Below, in pieces: positions 33,515-41,636 of a stretch of 64,000 bases of DNA. The translations under genes were made by a program, and so were the position numbers. The stretch is taken from the NCBI GenBank assembly GCA_016720805.1, contig JADKJZ010000002.1:1-64000 (forward strand), read 5' to 3'. Under the pieces are notes generated by a model. It saw nothing but the letters and a program-made list of their open reading frames with translations, did no database searches and was not told where the DNA came from. The first letter of the stretch is position 1, and each line of letters opens with the position of its first letter. Source of the stretch: Gemmatimonadota bacterium (GTDB taxonomy: Bacteria; Gemmatimonadota; Gemmatimonadetes; Gemmatimonadales; GWC2-71-9).

Positions 33515-34666
33515 ATGCCGCGCAACAGTAGTTACACCGTGTTCCTTCGGAGCGCCATCCCGCTGCTCATGCTCGTGTCTTCCGTTGGAAGACTCGACGG
33601 GCAACAAATGACGACGAAACGAACCCTCCGAATCGATGCCGCGGCCGAGGGGCTCACGGAAATCGGGAGTCTCGTGGTGGGACGCGATGGCGTGATCATG
33701 ATCACCCAGCCTCAGGACTTCCGGGTTCTGGTCTTCGACCGGGCAGGGCGTCGGGTCGCTTCGATCGGACGCAAGGGCGGTGGACCGGGGGAGTTCCAAG
33801 CCATCCGCGGGGTGGGCCGATTCGGAGATGGTTTCTGGGTGGAGGATCCGGTACTCAGGAGATTCACGATCATCGGGGCGAATTTGGGAGTCTCACGAAT
33901 CGTCCCCTATCCGATTCTTGCCGTGCCGCAGGACGGGACTCGTGGGTGGGCGCAGACGATGCCAATGGCGCTTCGGCCCGATGGGTCCGTGATCTTCACG
34001 GGGAGACTCCAAGGGGAAGGCACCCTCCCATCGTGGCACCCGCAGTTGCCTGTCGAGGGGGCGTACATCTTCCGAGTCTCTGCAACGGGGGCGTTCCTTG
34101 AGCTTCTCGCACGGCATGCCACGCCGGTGTGCCATACGCAGATAACAGAGACGCGGAAGGCGACCATTCCCTTCTGTTCCGAACCGCTCACCGCATACTC
34201 CCCGGATGGCAGCCTGAGCCTGGTGGTTGACTTCGGAATGCAGGCAGGGCGAGACAAGCGGTACTCGATGCGAATCGTCGGTGCGGGTCGACGGGCGCCG
34301 GCGGAGGCATTCATCTCATTTGAGCCGCTGGCAATCCCGCCATCGATCGCGGATAGTGCCTTGCGAGCGCGGGCAGCACTTCTCCGAATCGACCCGGGTG
34401 AATTTCTCAGGCGGATGAAGGCGCCCTCCTACTACGCTCCCGTCGTCGCAGCGATCGTGGCCAATGACGGCTCCGCCTGGCTTGAAGAGACCAGGGTCGG
34501 ACGGGAGCACCGCTGGGTGGCAAGAGATCCACTTGGCAAGGTCACCCGTCGTGTCACCCTTCCCGGCAATGCTCGTTTGGTAGCTGTTGAATCGGGGGTG
34601 CTTTGGGCAGTGGAGATGGACGGTGACGGCCTGGAGCATGTGGTCACGTTTCGAGTGGACCGCTAA
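33515..34666 (+). CDS. Secreted 6-bladed beta-propeller protein (copy A)
   Basis: 383 residues from the ATG at 33515, which opens on a signal (VFLRSAIPLLMLVSSVGRLDGQ); the longer frame adds an unlikely leader. Propeller landmarks are DGVIMITQPQDFRVLVFDRAGRRV, SIGRKGGGPGEFQAIRGVGRFGDGFWVEDP and the end SGVLWAVEMDGDGLEHVVTFRVDR. The last feature is shared with 38114 (DTFWGVELDEDDVPTIVRHRVK) and 42402 (GSVLWGTTKDADELISLVQYRVK), so these three are paralogues. Two cysteines (CHTQ...PFCSEP) around residue 210 are also common to the set. Extracytoplasmic; ligand unknown. It forms the third part of the first peptide cassette. Confidence 0.82.
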   Translation: MPRNSSYTVFLRSAIPLLMLVSSVGRLDGQQMTTKRTLRIDAAAEGLTEIGSLVVGRDGVIMITQPQDFRVLVFDRAGRRVASIGRKGGGPGEFQAIRGVGRFGDGFWVEDPVLRRFTIIGANLGVSRIVPYPILAVPQDGTRGWAQTMPMALRPDGSVIFTGRLQGEGTLPSWHPQLPVEGAYIFRVSATGAFLELLARHATPVCHTQITETRKATIPFCSEPLTAYSPDGSLSLVVDFGMQAGRDKRYSMRIVGAGRRAPAEAFISFEPLAIPPSIADSALRARAALLRIDPGEFLRRMKAPSYYAPVVAAIVANDGSAWLEETRVGREHRWVARDPLGKVTRRVTLPGNARLVAVESGVLWAVEMDGDGLEHVVTFRVDR

Positions 34667-35474
34667 GAGGCGCCACCAGCGCTCGCACCCGCAGGGTATG
34701 GCTATTTCTAGTCTTAGCGTGGGTCTATGAACAACGCCGCGAATACGAAGTCCCGATTCGTGAGGTCGAATCAGTCTATGCCGATTGTGGACATCCGGGT
34801 GTGATGACCGGCTTTGTCACCTTTATGCCATCGGGCCCGCCAATTAGCAATGCGGAGGCAGGGGAGACCAGGATGTATTCGGAATGGCGACGATTTCTCC
34901 TGGAGGAGGTCGAATGGTTCAACGATGAGGCATGAGACTCGTCTCACGATTTGGACGATCGCCCAACGCGGGTAAGGAATCGTGGCCACCACGAGTCATG
35001 CTGAAGTTGCATCATTGCGTCCGTCGCCGGGATTGGGGTGTTTGCAGTCCTGACCGCGAGCTATGCTGGCAGGGAGATTGCCGTTGGAAGGTGGGCAGTT
35101 CGCAGTCTAGCCTTGTGCGCCGCTCGGTGTGGTGTCGTCGCGTGCGGCACGCGCGATTTGCTCTATTGCGATCTGGCGCGGTGCGCCGAGGCTTCAAGTT
35201 CATTGTGGAAATCCACAGGATTGAGTCGGAGGCTATCTGCTGCCCCGGGATTTCTCTCGCGCATCGGCGCCGCCATTTCGCCGAACAGGCAATCCAGCTT
35301 CGGATTGGTTTCCACCTCGGGAGGAATGCATCGCCCCGCCAATCAGCACGGCGCGTTGTGGAATGACCTAGTTGTTACGCCTCGATTCGCGGACGACCTT
35401 GGGGTGACGAGCGTGGGTACGCAGGTTGCCGCCTACCTGCTCGGTCAGGATTTCTCGAACACTGGGAGGTGAGT
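34667..35474. other. Gene-poor stretch with possible coding remnants
   Basis: No convincing gene in about 800 bases. One frame (about 34700-34933) reads like a short protein with a hydrophobic start and a sensible tail (CGHPGVMTGFVTFMPSGPP ... SEWRRFLLEEVEWFNDEA) but has no good start codon. Another (about 35000-35472) begins IIASVAGIGVFAVLTASYAGREI like a membrane anchor, then loses protein character. These look like decayed genes next to the second peptide cassette. The region is lower in GC than core genes. Confidence 0.45.
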
Positions 35475-35723
35475 ATGACGATTTTGAGGAAACTCGCTAC
35501 CGCGGGCGCCGCGACGGTCCTGCTTGCACTGAACCTCGTCGCAGCAGGGACCCTGACGGCGGATGAGGGGGAAGAACCATGGCCGCCGAATGGTTCATGT
35601 TACCTCAGCATGGTCGGTGGTCAGGCACATTGCTGGTGCGGGTTTCCGGACCCCACTCCAACCTGCCACACGATCTTTGGCGGTTGCATCTCGAATGAGA
35701 CGACTCCCTGCGCAAATCCCTAG
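35475..35723 (+). CDS. Small secreted six-cysteine peptide (copy 2)
   Basis: 82 residues, ATG at 35475 with GGAGG five bases upstream. The signal (LATAGAATVLLALNLVAAG) resembles that of the peptide at 32989, and the mature part starts acidic (DEGEEPWPP). Cysteines are at 42, 53, 55, 64, 71 and 79, enough for three disulfides. Function unknown. A stem-loop separates it from a membrane-anchored thioredoxin-fold gene 69 bases downstream. Gene order differs from copy 1 (peptide first, then oxidoreductase, then propeller), which argues that the association is functional rather than a simple duplication. Confidence 0.75.
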   Translation: MTILRKLATAGAATVLLALNLVAAGTLTADEGEEPWPPNGSCYLSMVGGQAHCWCGFPDPTPTCHTIFGGCISNETTPCANP

Positions 35724-35739
35724 CTGGCCCCCTGAGCTG

Positions 35740-35772
35740 CCGGGAGACCGACGACTTTGCCGTATCTCCCGG
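35740..35772 (+). other. Stem-loop between peptide and thioredoxin gene
   Basis: CCGGGAGA (35740-35747) pairs with TCTCCCGG (35765-35772) across a 17-base loop, 20 bases before the GTG of the next gene. It could set the ratio of peptide to downstream enzyme, as also suggested by the hairpin after the first peptide. Confidence 0.5.
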
Positions 35773-35792
35773 ACAGCCCATCGGAGGATTAC

Positions 35793-36335
35793 GTGAACCA
35801 ACGGATCGCGCGGAAAATCGTGATCGGACTTACCGTGATTCTCCTGTTCCAAGCGAGTTGGATTCTCTTCGACCGGCGCGCGATTGCCGCGCCCACAACA
35901 GGTGACCAGCTCATCGATGCCCGAATCATCTCTACGGAAGGCAACCTGACTGCAACGACGCTACGTAACATCGCTACTGCCTCCTGCCAAGTTGTTGTGT
36001 TCTATCACTCTACGTGTCCGGTGTGCGACCGCATCGCACCATTCTGGCAACGCACACAGCGAGTGACCACGAACACAGGAAACATCCCGGTGATCTGGGT
36101 CAGCGTATCCGCGTCAGACACGGGCGCCCGCGCGTTCCTGTCTCGCCACGAGCTTTCCTCGAACGATGCGCTTGGAGTGGCTTCAATTCGGGAATTGAAA
36201 CGACTCGGAATCACGGCCTGGCCAAGATTTCTACTCGTGGATAGCGCAGGGCATTACACAGCAGAGGGGCCTCGGAAGCCAGCTGACTATAAGCGAATCT
36301 CCGGCTGCCGCCTTCTCGACTCAGTGCCGCAATGA
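35793..36335 (+). CDS. Membrane-anchored thioredoxin-like protein
   Basis: 180 residues from the GTG at 35793, chosen for GGAGG six bases upstream. An N-terminal anchor (KIVIGLTVILLFQASWILF) leads to a TlpA/ResA-like fold with VVVFYHSTCPVCDRIAPFW (active site CPVC, Cys75 and Cys78), a central strand (IPVIWVSVSASD) and the cis-proline loop (ITAWPRFLLVDSAG). It is predicted to face the periplasm and to reduce or exchange disulfides. Proximity to the six-cysteine peptide suggests a redox relationship. The following propeller gene starts within its stop codon (ATGA). Confidence 0.83.
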   Translation: MNQRIARKIVIGLTVILLFQASWILFDRRAIAAPTTGDQLIDARIISTEGNLTATTLRNIATASCQVVVFYHSTCPVCDRIAPFWQRTQRVTTNTGNIPVIWVSVSASDTGARAFLSRHELSSNDALGVASIRELKRLGITAWPRFLLVDSAGHYTAEGPRKPADYKRISGCRLLDSVPQ

Positions 36336-37600
36336 CCGTTCAGTCACAACGGACGACGCGGGCGCTAGACAAGAGTCTTTCAGCACTGCTCATTTTAATG
36401 CTGGTGGGGTGCAAGGCGGCCGCGGCACCAGATCCCGATATCGAGGAATCGGTGCAATTGTCCCGCCGCTTTCAGATGGAACCTACCGTTGCCGCGGCAG
36501 TGATCCCCGCGAACGAGATGTTTCCGGAGTGGCGCCCCGAGTTGCTACGTTATCTAGTCGGCGGCGGCTTTCGGGACGACTCCACGCTCGGCTTTCAGCT
36601 CGCACATTCTGCAGTCATCATGAGTGATGGATCAATTTTCCTCGCGTCCTACCGCCCACCCTTTGTACGGTACTCAGCTGCGCGAGGGAACGTCGCTCAC
36701 CTCGGTGTGACGGGTGAGGGGCCGGGTGAGTACCGCCAGATTCAATGGATCGCCCGCTTCCGCGGCGACTCGCTCCGGATATGGGACGGAATCCTGCGGC
36801 GGTTGGCAACGCTCGATCCCGAAGGGCGTGTCGTCGCCGAAGCCAGGCCGTCGCCGAAGCTTCGAGATGCGCTCGAGTTCTGGCCGAGCAGGCTCTTTGA
36901 CGACGGGCGCCTATTGGCGATCGGTCGACGGGGCGTTCCAGAAGCTGCTGGGAACTTAATAATTCGCGGTGACCTGCTGCTTGTCGACTCATCGAATAGT
37001 GTGGTCGAATCGCTCGCCAAAGACGTGCCACTTGGCGAGATGCATTTGAAGGAGGCGCCGAATCAACCCGGCATGGATCGAAGCTACTCGGTCGTCACAC
37101 CGCCGTTCACTCGCTACGGGTTGACGGCGGCCGGTGGTCAACGGTGGTGCTACACCTGGACTGGTGGCGCGGACCTGTACTGCGGGGGTACCAAAGGGGA
37201 ACAAGTTGTTTCGGTGCGTGACACACTCGCGCAGAGGGTCGTTGATGATTCGACGATGGTTCGGCACCTTGATGAGCTTGGGGTGCTCGAAGGCGCGGGC
37301 GATCAGCGAAAGGCAAGAATCATCGGCTGGAAGCAACACTGGACCCATGACTTCCTGCCGCGATGGTCTCGGATGGTGATGGACGATCAAGAACGGATCT
37401 GGTTGCAGCGATATCGCAATCCACTTGATTCACAGGAACAGGTGATCGTGCTTGATCGACATTTTGCACCGGTGGCACGATTCGTATTCGAAGGTGGCTG
37501 GCAGCTTCTTGCTGCACGGGGGCAGATCGCCGTGGTTGCGAAGCGCACGGGGAGCGGTGGAGTTGCGAAGGTGCTGTCGCTCTCGAGCGGTGAGCTGTAG
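36332..37600 (+). CDS. 6-bladed beta-propeller lipoprotein (copy B)
   Basis: 422 residues, ATG overlapping the thioredoxin gene by four bases. The lipoprotein signal is LSALLILMLVGCKAAAA (lipobox LVGC). Propeller motifs include DGSIFLASYRPPFVRYSAARG, VTGEGPGEYRQIQWIARF and GDSLRIWDGILRRLATLDPEG. A Cys pair occurs at WCYTWTGGADLYCGG. It is more distant from the 33515/42402 group and lacks their shared C-terminal end. It is probably anchored to a membrane on the outside of the cytoplasm. Translational coupling to a thioredoxin-like protein is direct evidence of joint expression. Confidence 0.8.
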   Translation: MTVQSQRTTRALDKSLSALLILMLVGCKAAAAPDPDIEESVQLSRRFQMEPTVAAAVIPANEMFPEWRPELLRYLVGGGFRDDSTLGFQLAHSAVIMSDGSIFLASYRPPFVRYSAARGNVAHLGVTGEGPGEYRQIQWIARFRGDSLRIWDGILRRLATLDPEGRVVAEARPSPKLRDALEFWPSRLFDDGRLLAIGRRGVPEAAGNLIIRGDLLLVDSSNSVVESLAKDVPLGEMHLKEAPNQPGMDRSYSVVTPPFTRYGLTAAGGQRWCYTWTGGADLYCGGTKGEQVVSVRDTLAQRVVDDSTMVRHLDELGVLEGAGDQRKARIIGWKQHWTHDFLPRWSRMVMDDQERIWLQRYRNPLDSQEQVIVLDRHFAPVARFVFEGGWQLLAARGQIAVVAKRTGSGGVAKVLSLSSGEL

Positions 37601-37726
37601 CGCGAGCAACTTGCTCATGAATCCTAGGGTCACATTGGGCCTGGTTGGAACCCGCGTGGAGGATTTGCCTGCAGTGATGCTGTACCCCGCTGGGCCAGCA
37701 TTTCATGTGTGGTCAGGCGGGAGAAC

Positions 37727-38113
37727 ATGATTCGACGAGAGGTCGGAGCACCTCTGCGAACCGCCACTCCGGAGACAAGAATGCGGTGGGGTGTTGTCCT
37801 TGTGTTAGTGGCGACATGCAGTAAAGAGCATAGAGCGAACCCAGTCCTGCCACGCCAACTCGTTGGCGTGTGGGAGCTCAGTTGACTAACGCTGGACATT
37901 CTCCGGCAATCGGGCACGTCGCGCTGTTGCGATTTGAATAGTTTGCAGTGCCCGGGTGACGGCTGTCCCGGATGCGTCGAATCGTGCGGCACCACCGAGC
38001 AAAGGGCGTGCATCAACCAGTGCTACGGCACAACCCAGTCAACTGGTTGCGCAATCTCCGTCGTTCCTTGCCGCAACTACCCCAGGCACTTCCGCGCGCC
38101 CTTCGTCGCGTAG
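37727..38113 (+). pseudogene. Interrupted frame: lipoprotein signal plus Cys-rich segment
   Basis: A frame starting at 37727 (or at the internal ATG 37781) encodes a lipoprotein-like signal (MRWGVVLVLVATCSKEHRANP), then reaches TGA at 37883-37885 after VGVWELS. The same frame continues with a segment of ten cysteines in about 60 residues (SRCCDLNSLQCPGDGCPGC, then CINQCYGTTQSTGC) up to TAG at 38111-38113. That last stop is followed in the same frame by the propeller remnant. It could be a broken Cys-rich peptide gene, or chance enrichment of TGC codons. The second part has no start of its own. Confidence 0.35.
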
Positions 38114-38980
38114 GTTGTCGGTCGCACGGGAGAGTACTCCTCCATCGCTGCTATCGGCGCGAGGGGAGAGACCTTCTGGGTCTCCGATCCGCTTGCATTT
38201 CGCATTTCGTGGATGAAGCCGGATGGCACCCTCCTCGGAACGATGCGCGCTCCAGCCGCGACCACCCTGCGACATGCGAAGCTCCCCTACATTCGACCCA
38301 CGCCCTTCGGTATTGGCGTCGGAGACACCTTGATTGTTGTGGCGGACCGGGAACCCTCGGCAGGTGTGTCCCCGTCCCTTGGATCCATGGGATTTGGTGG
38401 CAAGGCGGCAATCCGACTTGCCTCCGATTCATCGCCCCAACTCCTCGCGCGTACGGGGGCGTCCCCAGCGTGCGCCGTGGTCGCGCAAAACGCAGTTGCG
38501 GCAGTGCCCTTCTGTGCCGCGCCACTACTCGCAGTTCGAGGAGATGGTCGTGGTGTCGTTGTGGTACAGTTCGAGGGAGAAACGCTCTCGCCGGTGCGGG
38601 TGCACTTCATCAGCAATTCGGGCGACACAGTTTTCACGCACGTCATCAAGTCACGCGGCGTATCGATCCCGCGGGACACAGTGGAGGCCTCCTTACGGCC
38701 GCTCCGCAATGACGCGCGCTATCGTTCGCAGGTGATTGCCCCTCGATACTACCCGCCAGTGCGACGTGTGATCGCCGGTGGAGATGGTAGTGTCTGGCTC
38801 GAGGAGCATCAACCGACGACCGCACATCAATGGTTGGTGCTCGGTCCAAACGGCCGTCCCCAGGGCAGAGTAACCGTCCCCGCCAATGTCCGCATCATGA
38901 GTGCGGTTGCTGACACCTTCTGGGGGGTCGAACTAGATGAGGATGATGTGCCCACGATCGTCCGACATCGGGTCAAGTGA
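38114..38980 (+). pseudogene. N-terminally truncated beta-propeller (copy C)
   Basis: From 38114 the frame reads VVGRTGEYSSIAAIGARGETFWVSDP, which aligns with the GRKGGGPGEF...FWVEDP blade of 33515. It continues to the family end (DTFWGVELDEDDVPTIVRHRVK). The signal and first blade are missing, and a TAG precedes it in frame. The only ATG is at 38213, which would give 255 residues and no export signal. It is therefore probably a remnant. The sequence upstream in the same frame is Cys-rich rather than propeller-like, so a deletion junction near 38114 is likely. Confidence 0.75.
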
Positions 38981-39067
38981 GACCTCCCCGAACGCAGCAA
39001 AGAGTTCGAGGGATGTCCTCTGGCGCTGGCAGTATGCCCGGCTAAGGGTCACGGAGCGCTATCTCGA

Positions 39068-39095
39068 AGGTCGTAGGTCGTAAGTCGAAAGTCGG
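39068..39095. repeat. Short phased repeat
   Basis: A TCGTAGGTCGTAAGTCGAAAGTCGG-type repeat, related to the outer arms at 13967-13990 and the run at 42228-42265. It is a single orientation without a facing arm. Confidence 0.6.
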
Positions 39096-39155
39096 AGAGG
39101 TTCCATCATCCACAGCCGCCTTGCGCCCTCCCTCCCCGTAAGGCAACTTCTGAGA

Positions 39156-39779
39156 ATGCCCAACACCACCCGTTTTCCGATGCTCCTCCTCGCCCTGACC
39201 CTCGGCGTGTCCGCTCCCGCCGCTGCGCAGGACCATTCGATGCACGCCATGGGTCACCAGGGGATGCCCGAGCTCAAGCCGATTCCGCCCGGCTCGCTGC
39301 ACACCGCCGCCGATGTGCAGTTCATGCAGGGGATGATCGCGCACCATGGCCAGGCGATCCACATGTCGAAGCTGGCCGAGACGCGGAGCCGCAACAGCAC
39401 CCTCATCCGCTTTGCCAAGAAGATCGACCAGTCGCAGGAGTCGGAGATCCGCCTGATGCAGGGGTGGCTCGTCGACCACAAGCAGACCGCCCCCGACACC
39501 GCGGCGTATCACACGATCATGATGCCGGGGATGCTGACGGTCGAGGAGTTGAAGGAGTTGGCGACGATCAAGGGGACGATGTTCGATCGTCGCTTCCTTG
39601 AGCTGATGATCCAGCACCACGAGGGTGCGCTCTCGATGGTGGACGACCTCTTCAAGACGAAGGGGGCGGCGCAGGATATTGACGTGAACGTCTTCGCGAA
39701 TGATGTCCACCAGGTCCAGACCGCGGAAATTGCCTTGATGCGCCAGATGCTGACCACCCTGAAGGGAGAGACTCGATGA
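39156..39779 (+). CDS. DUF305 family secreted protein
   Basis: 207 residues. A Sec signal (MLLLALTLGVSAPAAAQ) is followed by a His/Met-rich start (DHSMHAMGHQGMPE) and a four-helix DUF305 domain with FMQGMIAHHGQAIHM in the first half and FLELMIQHHEGALSM in the second, the duplicated M-I-x-H-H motifs of the family. These His/Met clusters suggest metal (often copper) binding, and the fold is ferritin-like. Periplasmic. The next gene, an LVIVD-repeat protein, starts in its stop codon (ATGA). The pairing of these two families is recurrent in my recollection, but the function is not established. Confidence 0.9.
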   Translation: MPNTTRFPMLLLALTLGVSAPAAAQDHSMHAMGHQGMPELKPIPPGSLHTAADVQFMQGMIAHHGQAIHMSKLAETRSRNSTLIRFAKKIDQSQESEIRLMQGWLVDHKQTAPDTAAYHTIMMPGMLTVEELKELATIKGTMFDRRFLELMIQHHEGALSMVDDLFKTKGAAQDIDVNVFANDVHQVQTAEIALMRQMLTTLKGETR

Positions 39780-41542
39780 CCGGTTCGTTCCGCCTCTTTG
39801 CCGCCGCCGCCGTGCTGTTCGCCACGGCGTCGACCTTGTCGGCCCAGTCGTACCCGAAGGGCGGCGATCCGCGCGACGGGCTCAAGCCCGGCATGCGCGA
39901 TGCCGCCATCGCGGCGCAGGGGATGCGCCTGGTGAGCACGGTCCCGAAGCCGGCGGTCCTCGACACGGCGCGCGGACTGACCTTCATCAACTCAGATCTC
40001 GCCTTCCGCGGCAAGCTGGTCTACCAGGGCAACTTCGCCGGTTTCTCGATCTGGGACGTGAGCAATCCGAGCGCGCCGACGATGGTCTCGGTGGTGCCGT
40101 GCATCACCTCGCAGGGCGATCCTTCGATCATCGGCCACCTCCTCTTCATCTCGGCGGAAGGCGGCGGCAACCGGAACGACTGCGCCAAGGGCGGCGTGCA
40201 GAAGCCGGAAGATCACATGGCCGGCGTCCGGATCTACGACGTCTCCGATCCGAAGTCGCCGCGTCTCGTGAAGAACGTGCAGACCTGCAAGGGGTCGCAT
40301 ACCCACACGGTGATCCCGGACCCGAAGAACAAGGGAATCATCTACATCTACGTGTCGGGCAGCGGCGGCGTCCGGAAGGAAATGACGGGCTGCGCCGAAG
40401 GGACCGACCCGGCGGACGTGAACAACTCGCTCTACCGCCTCGACGTGATCAAGGTGCCGCTCAAGAATCCGGAGGCCGCCGAGGTGGTGACCGGCGCGCG
40501 GATCTTCACGGGACTCGACGCCGCGCCGCGCCGTGGCGGCGGTCAGGCCGGTGGTGGACGGCCGGCGACCGGTCCCCGGAATTGCCATGACGTCTCCGCC
40601 TACCCGGCGTTCGGCCTGCTGGCCGGCGCGTGCGGCAGCCATGGCCTCCTGGTCGACGTCTCCGATCCGGAGCATCCGGTGCGGCTCGACGCGGTGTCCG
40701 ACACGAACTTCTCGCTCTGGCACACGGCGGTCTTCTCGAACGACGGCAGCAAGCTGGTCTTCACCGATGAGTGGGGCGGCGGCACCGGGCCGATGTGCCA
40801 GGCGACGTCGATGCTCGAGATGGGCGGCAACACGGTGCTCTCGATCGGCAAGGATCGGAAGCTGACGCAGCATGCCTACTTCAAGATCCCGACCGGGCAG
40901 ACGGCGCAGGAGAACTGCGTCTCGCACAACGGCGCGCTGGTGCCGGTGCCGGGCCGCGACATCATGGTGCAGGGGTGGTATCAGGGTGGCGTGAGCGTGA
41001 TGGACTTCACCGATTCGGATCATCCGGTCGAGCTGGCGTTCTTCGATCGCGGCGCGATCGATGCCCCGCCGGTGGTGACGGACAGCGTGCCGGCCCGTCG
41101 TGGCGGCGGGATCATCGGCGGCTCGTGGGGCGCCTACTACTACAACGGCCTGGTCTACTCGTCCGAACTGGCGCGCGGCCTCGACATCCTCGAACTGCTG
41201 CCGAGCGCGCAGTTGAGCGCCAACGAGCTCGCCGCTGCGAAGCTGATCGTGATGGATGAGTTCAATCCGCAGAGCCAGCCGAAGCTGGTCTGGCCGGCGG
41301 CCTTCCCGGTGGTGCGCAGCTACCTCGACCAGCTGGTGCGCGGCAACGGCCTCGCGGCAGCCCGCACGACGGCGATCGCCACGGCGCTCGACGCGGCCGA
41401 GGCGAAGAGTGGCGCGGCGCGGCGGACGGCGCTGACGACGTTGGCGGCCCAGGTCGACAAGGATGTGGCCGGCGCGACGGACAAGGCGCGGGTGAAGACG
41501 ATGGCGGCGGAGATGCGGCGGTTGGCGGGGGTGAGCCGTTAG
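39776..41542 (+). CDS. LVIVD-repeat secreted protein
   Basis: 588 residues, ATG overlapping the DUF305 stop. The signal is LFAAAAVLFATASTLSA. The body is a beta-propeller built of LVIVD-like repeats (FAGFSIWDVSNPSAPTMV, AGVRIYDVSDPKSPRLV, HGLLVDVSDPEHPVRL, GGVSVMDFTDSDHPVEL). Conserved His and Cys residues sit in loops (HTHTVIPDP, ENCVSHNGALVPVPG, WHTAVFSNDG). The last 90 residues are helical. Extracytoplasmic. Often found with DUF305 proteins, so a shared metal-related or surface role is plausible but unproven. Confidence 0.87.
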   Translation: MTGSFRLFAAAAVLFATASTLSAQSYPKGGDPRDGLKPGMRDAAIAAQGMRLVSTVPKPAVLDTARGLTFINSDLAFRGKLVYQGNFAGFSIWDVSNPSAPTMVSVVPCITSQGDPSIIGHLLFISAEGGGNRNDCAKGGVQKPEDHMAGVRIYDVSDPKSPRLVKNVQTCKGSHTHTVIPDPKNKGIIYIYVSGSGGVRKEMTGCAEGTDPADVNNSLYRLDVIKVPLKNPEAAEVVTGARIFTGLDAAPRRGGGQAGGGRPATGPRNCHDVSAYPAFGLLAGACGSHGLLVDVSDPEHPVRLDAVSDTNFSLWHTAVFSNDGSKLVFTDEWGGGTGPMCQATSMLEMGGNTVLSIGKDRKLTQHAYFKIPTGQTAQENCVSHNGALVPVPGRDIMVQGWYQGGVSVMDFTDSDHPVELAFFDRGAIDAPPVVTDSVPARRGGGIIGGSWGAYYYNGLVYSSELARGLDILELLPSAQLSANELAAAKLIVMDEFNPQSQPKLVWPAAFPVVRSYLDQLVRGNGLAAARTTAIATALDAAEAKSGAARRTALTTLAAQVDKDVAGATDKARVKTMAAEMRRLAGVSR

Positions 41543-41635
41543 TCGTTGGTCGTTGGTCGTTAGGTGCCTTCGCCGCGGCCGTCAGGCCGCGGTGCGCCGT
41601 GCAGATAACCCCCAGCCGCGGCCGTCAGGCCGCGG
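41539..41635. repeat. Phased repeat plus two copies of the 20-bp palindrome
   Basis: GTTAGTCGTTGGTCGTTGGTCGTTAGG begins at the LVIVD stop codon, followed by the palindrome CCGCGGCCGTCAGGCCGCGG at 41573-41592 and again at 41616-41635. The second copy ends one base before the likely start of the next gene, so the repeat supplies its leader. Confidence 0.85.
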
Positions 41636-41636
41636 T

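Noticed and set aside
34932..35366. 144-residue open frame on the forward strand
   Set aside because: Cys/Arg/His-rich, no start context and overlapped by another open frame. Composition does not look protein-like.
37883..37885. TGA as a selenocysteine codon between a lipoprotein signal and a Cys-rich segment
   Set aside because: No convincing SECIS hairpin directly follows and no known selenoprotein context fits. A second stop (TAG) also interrupts the same frame.
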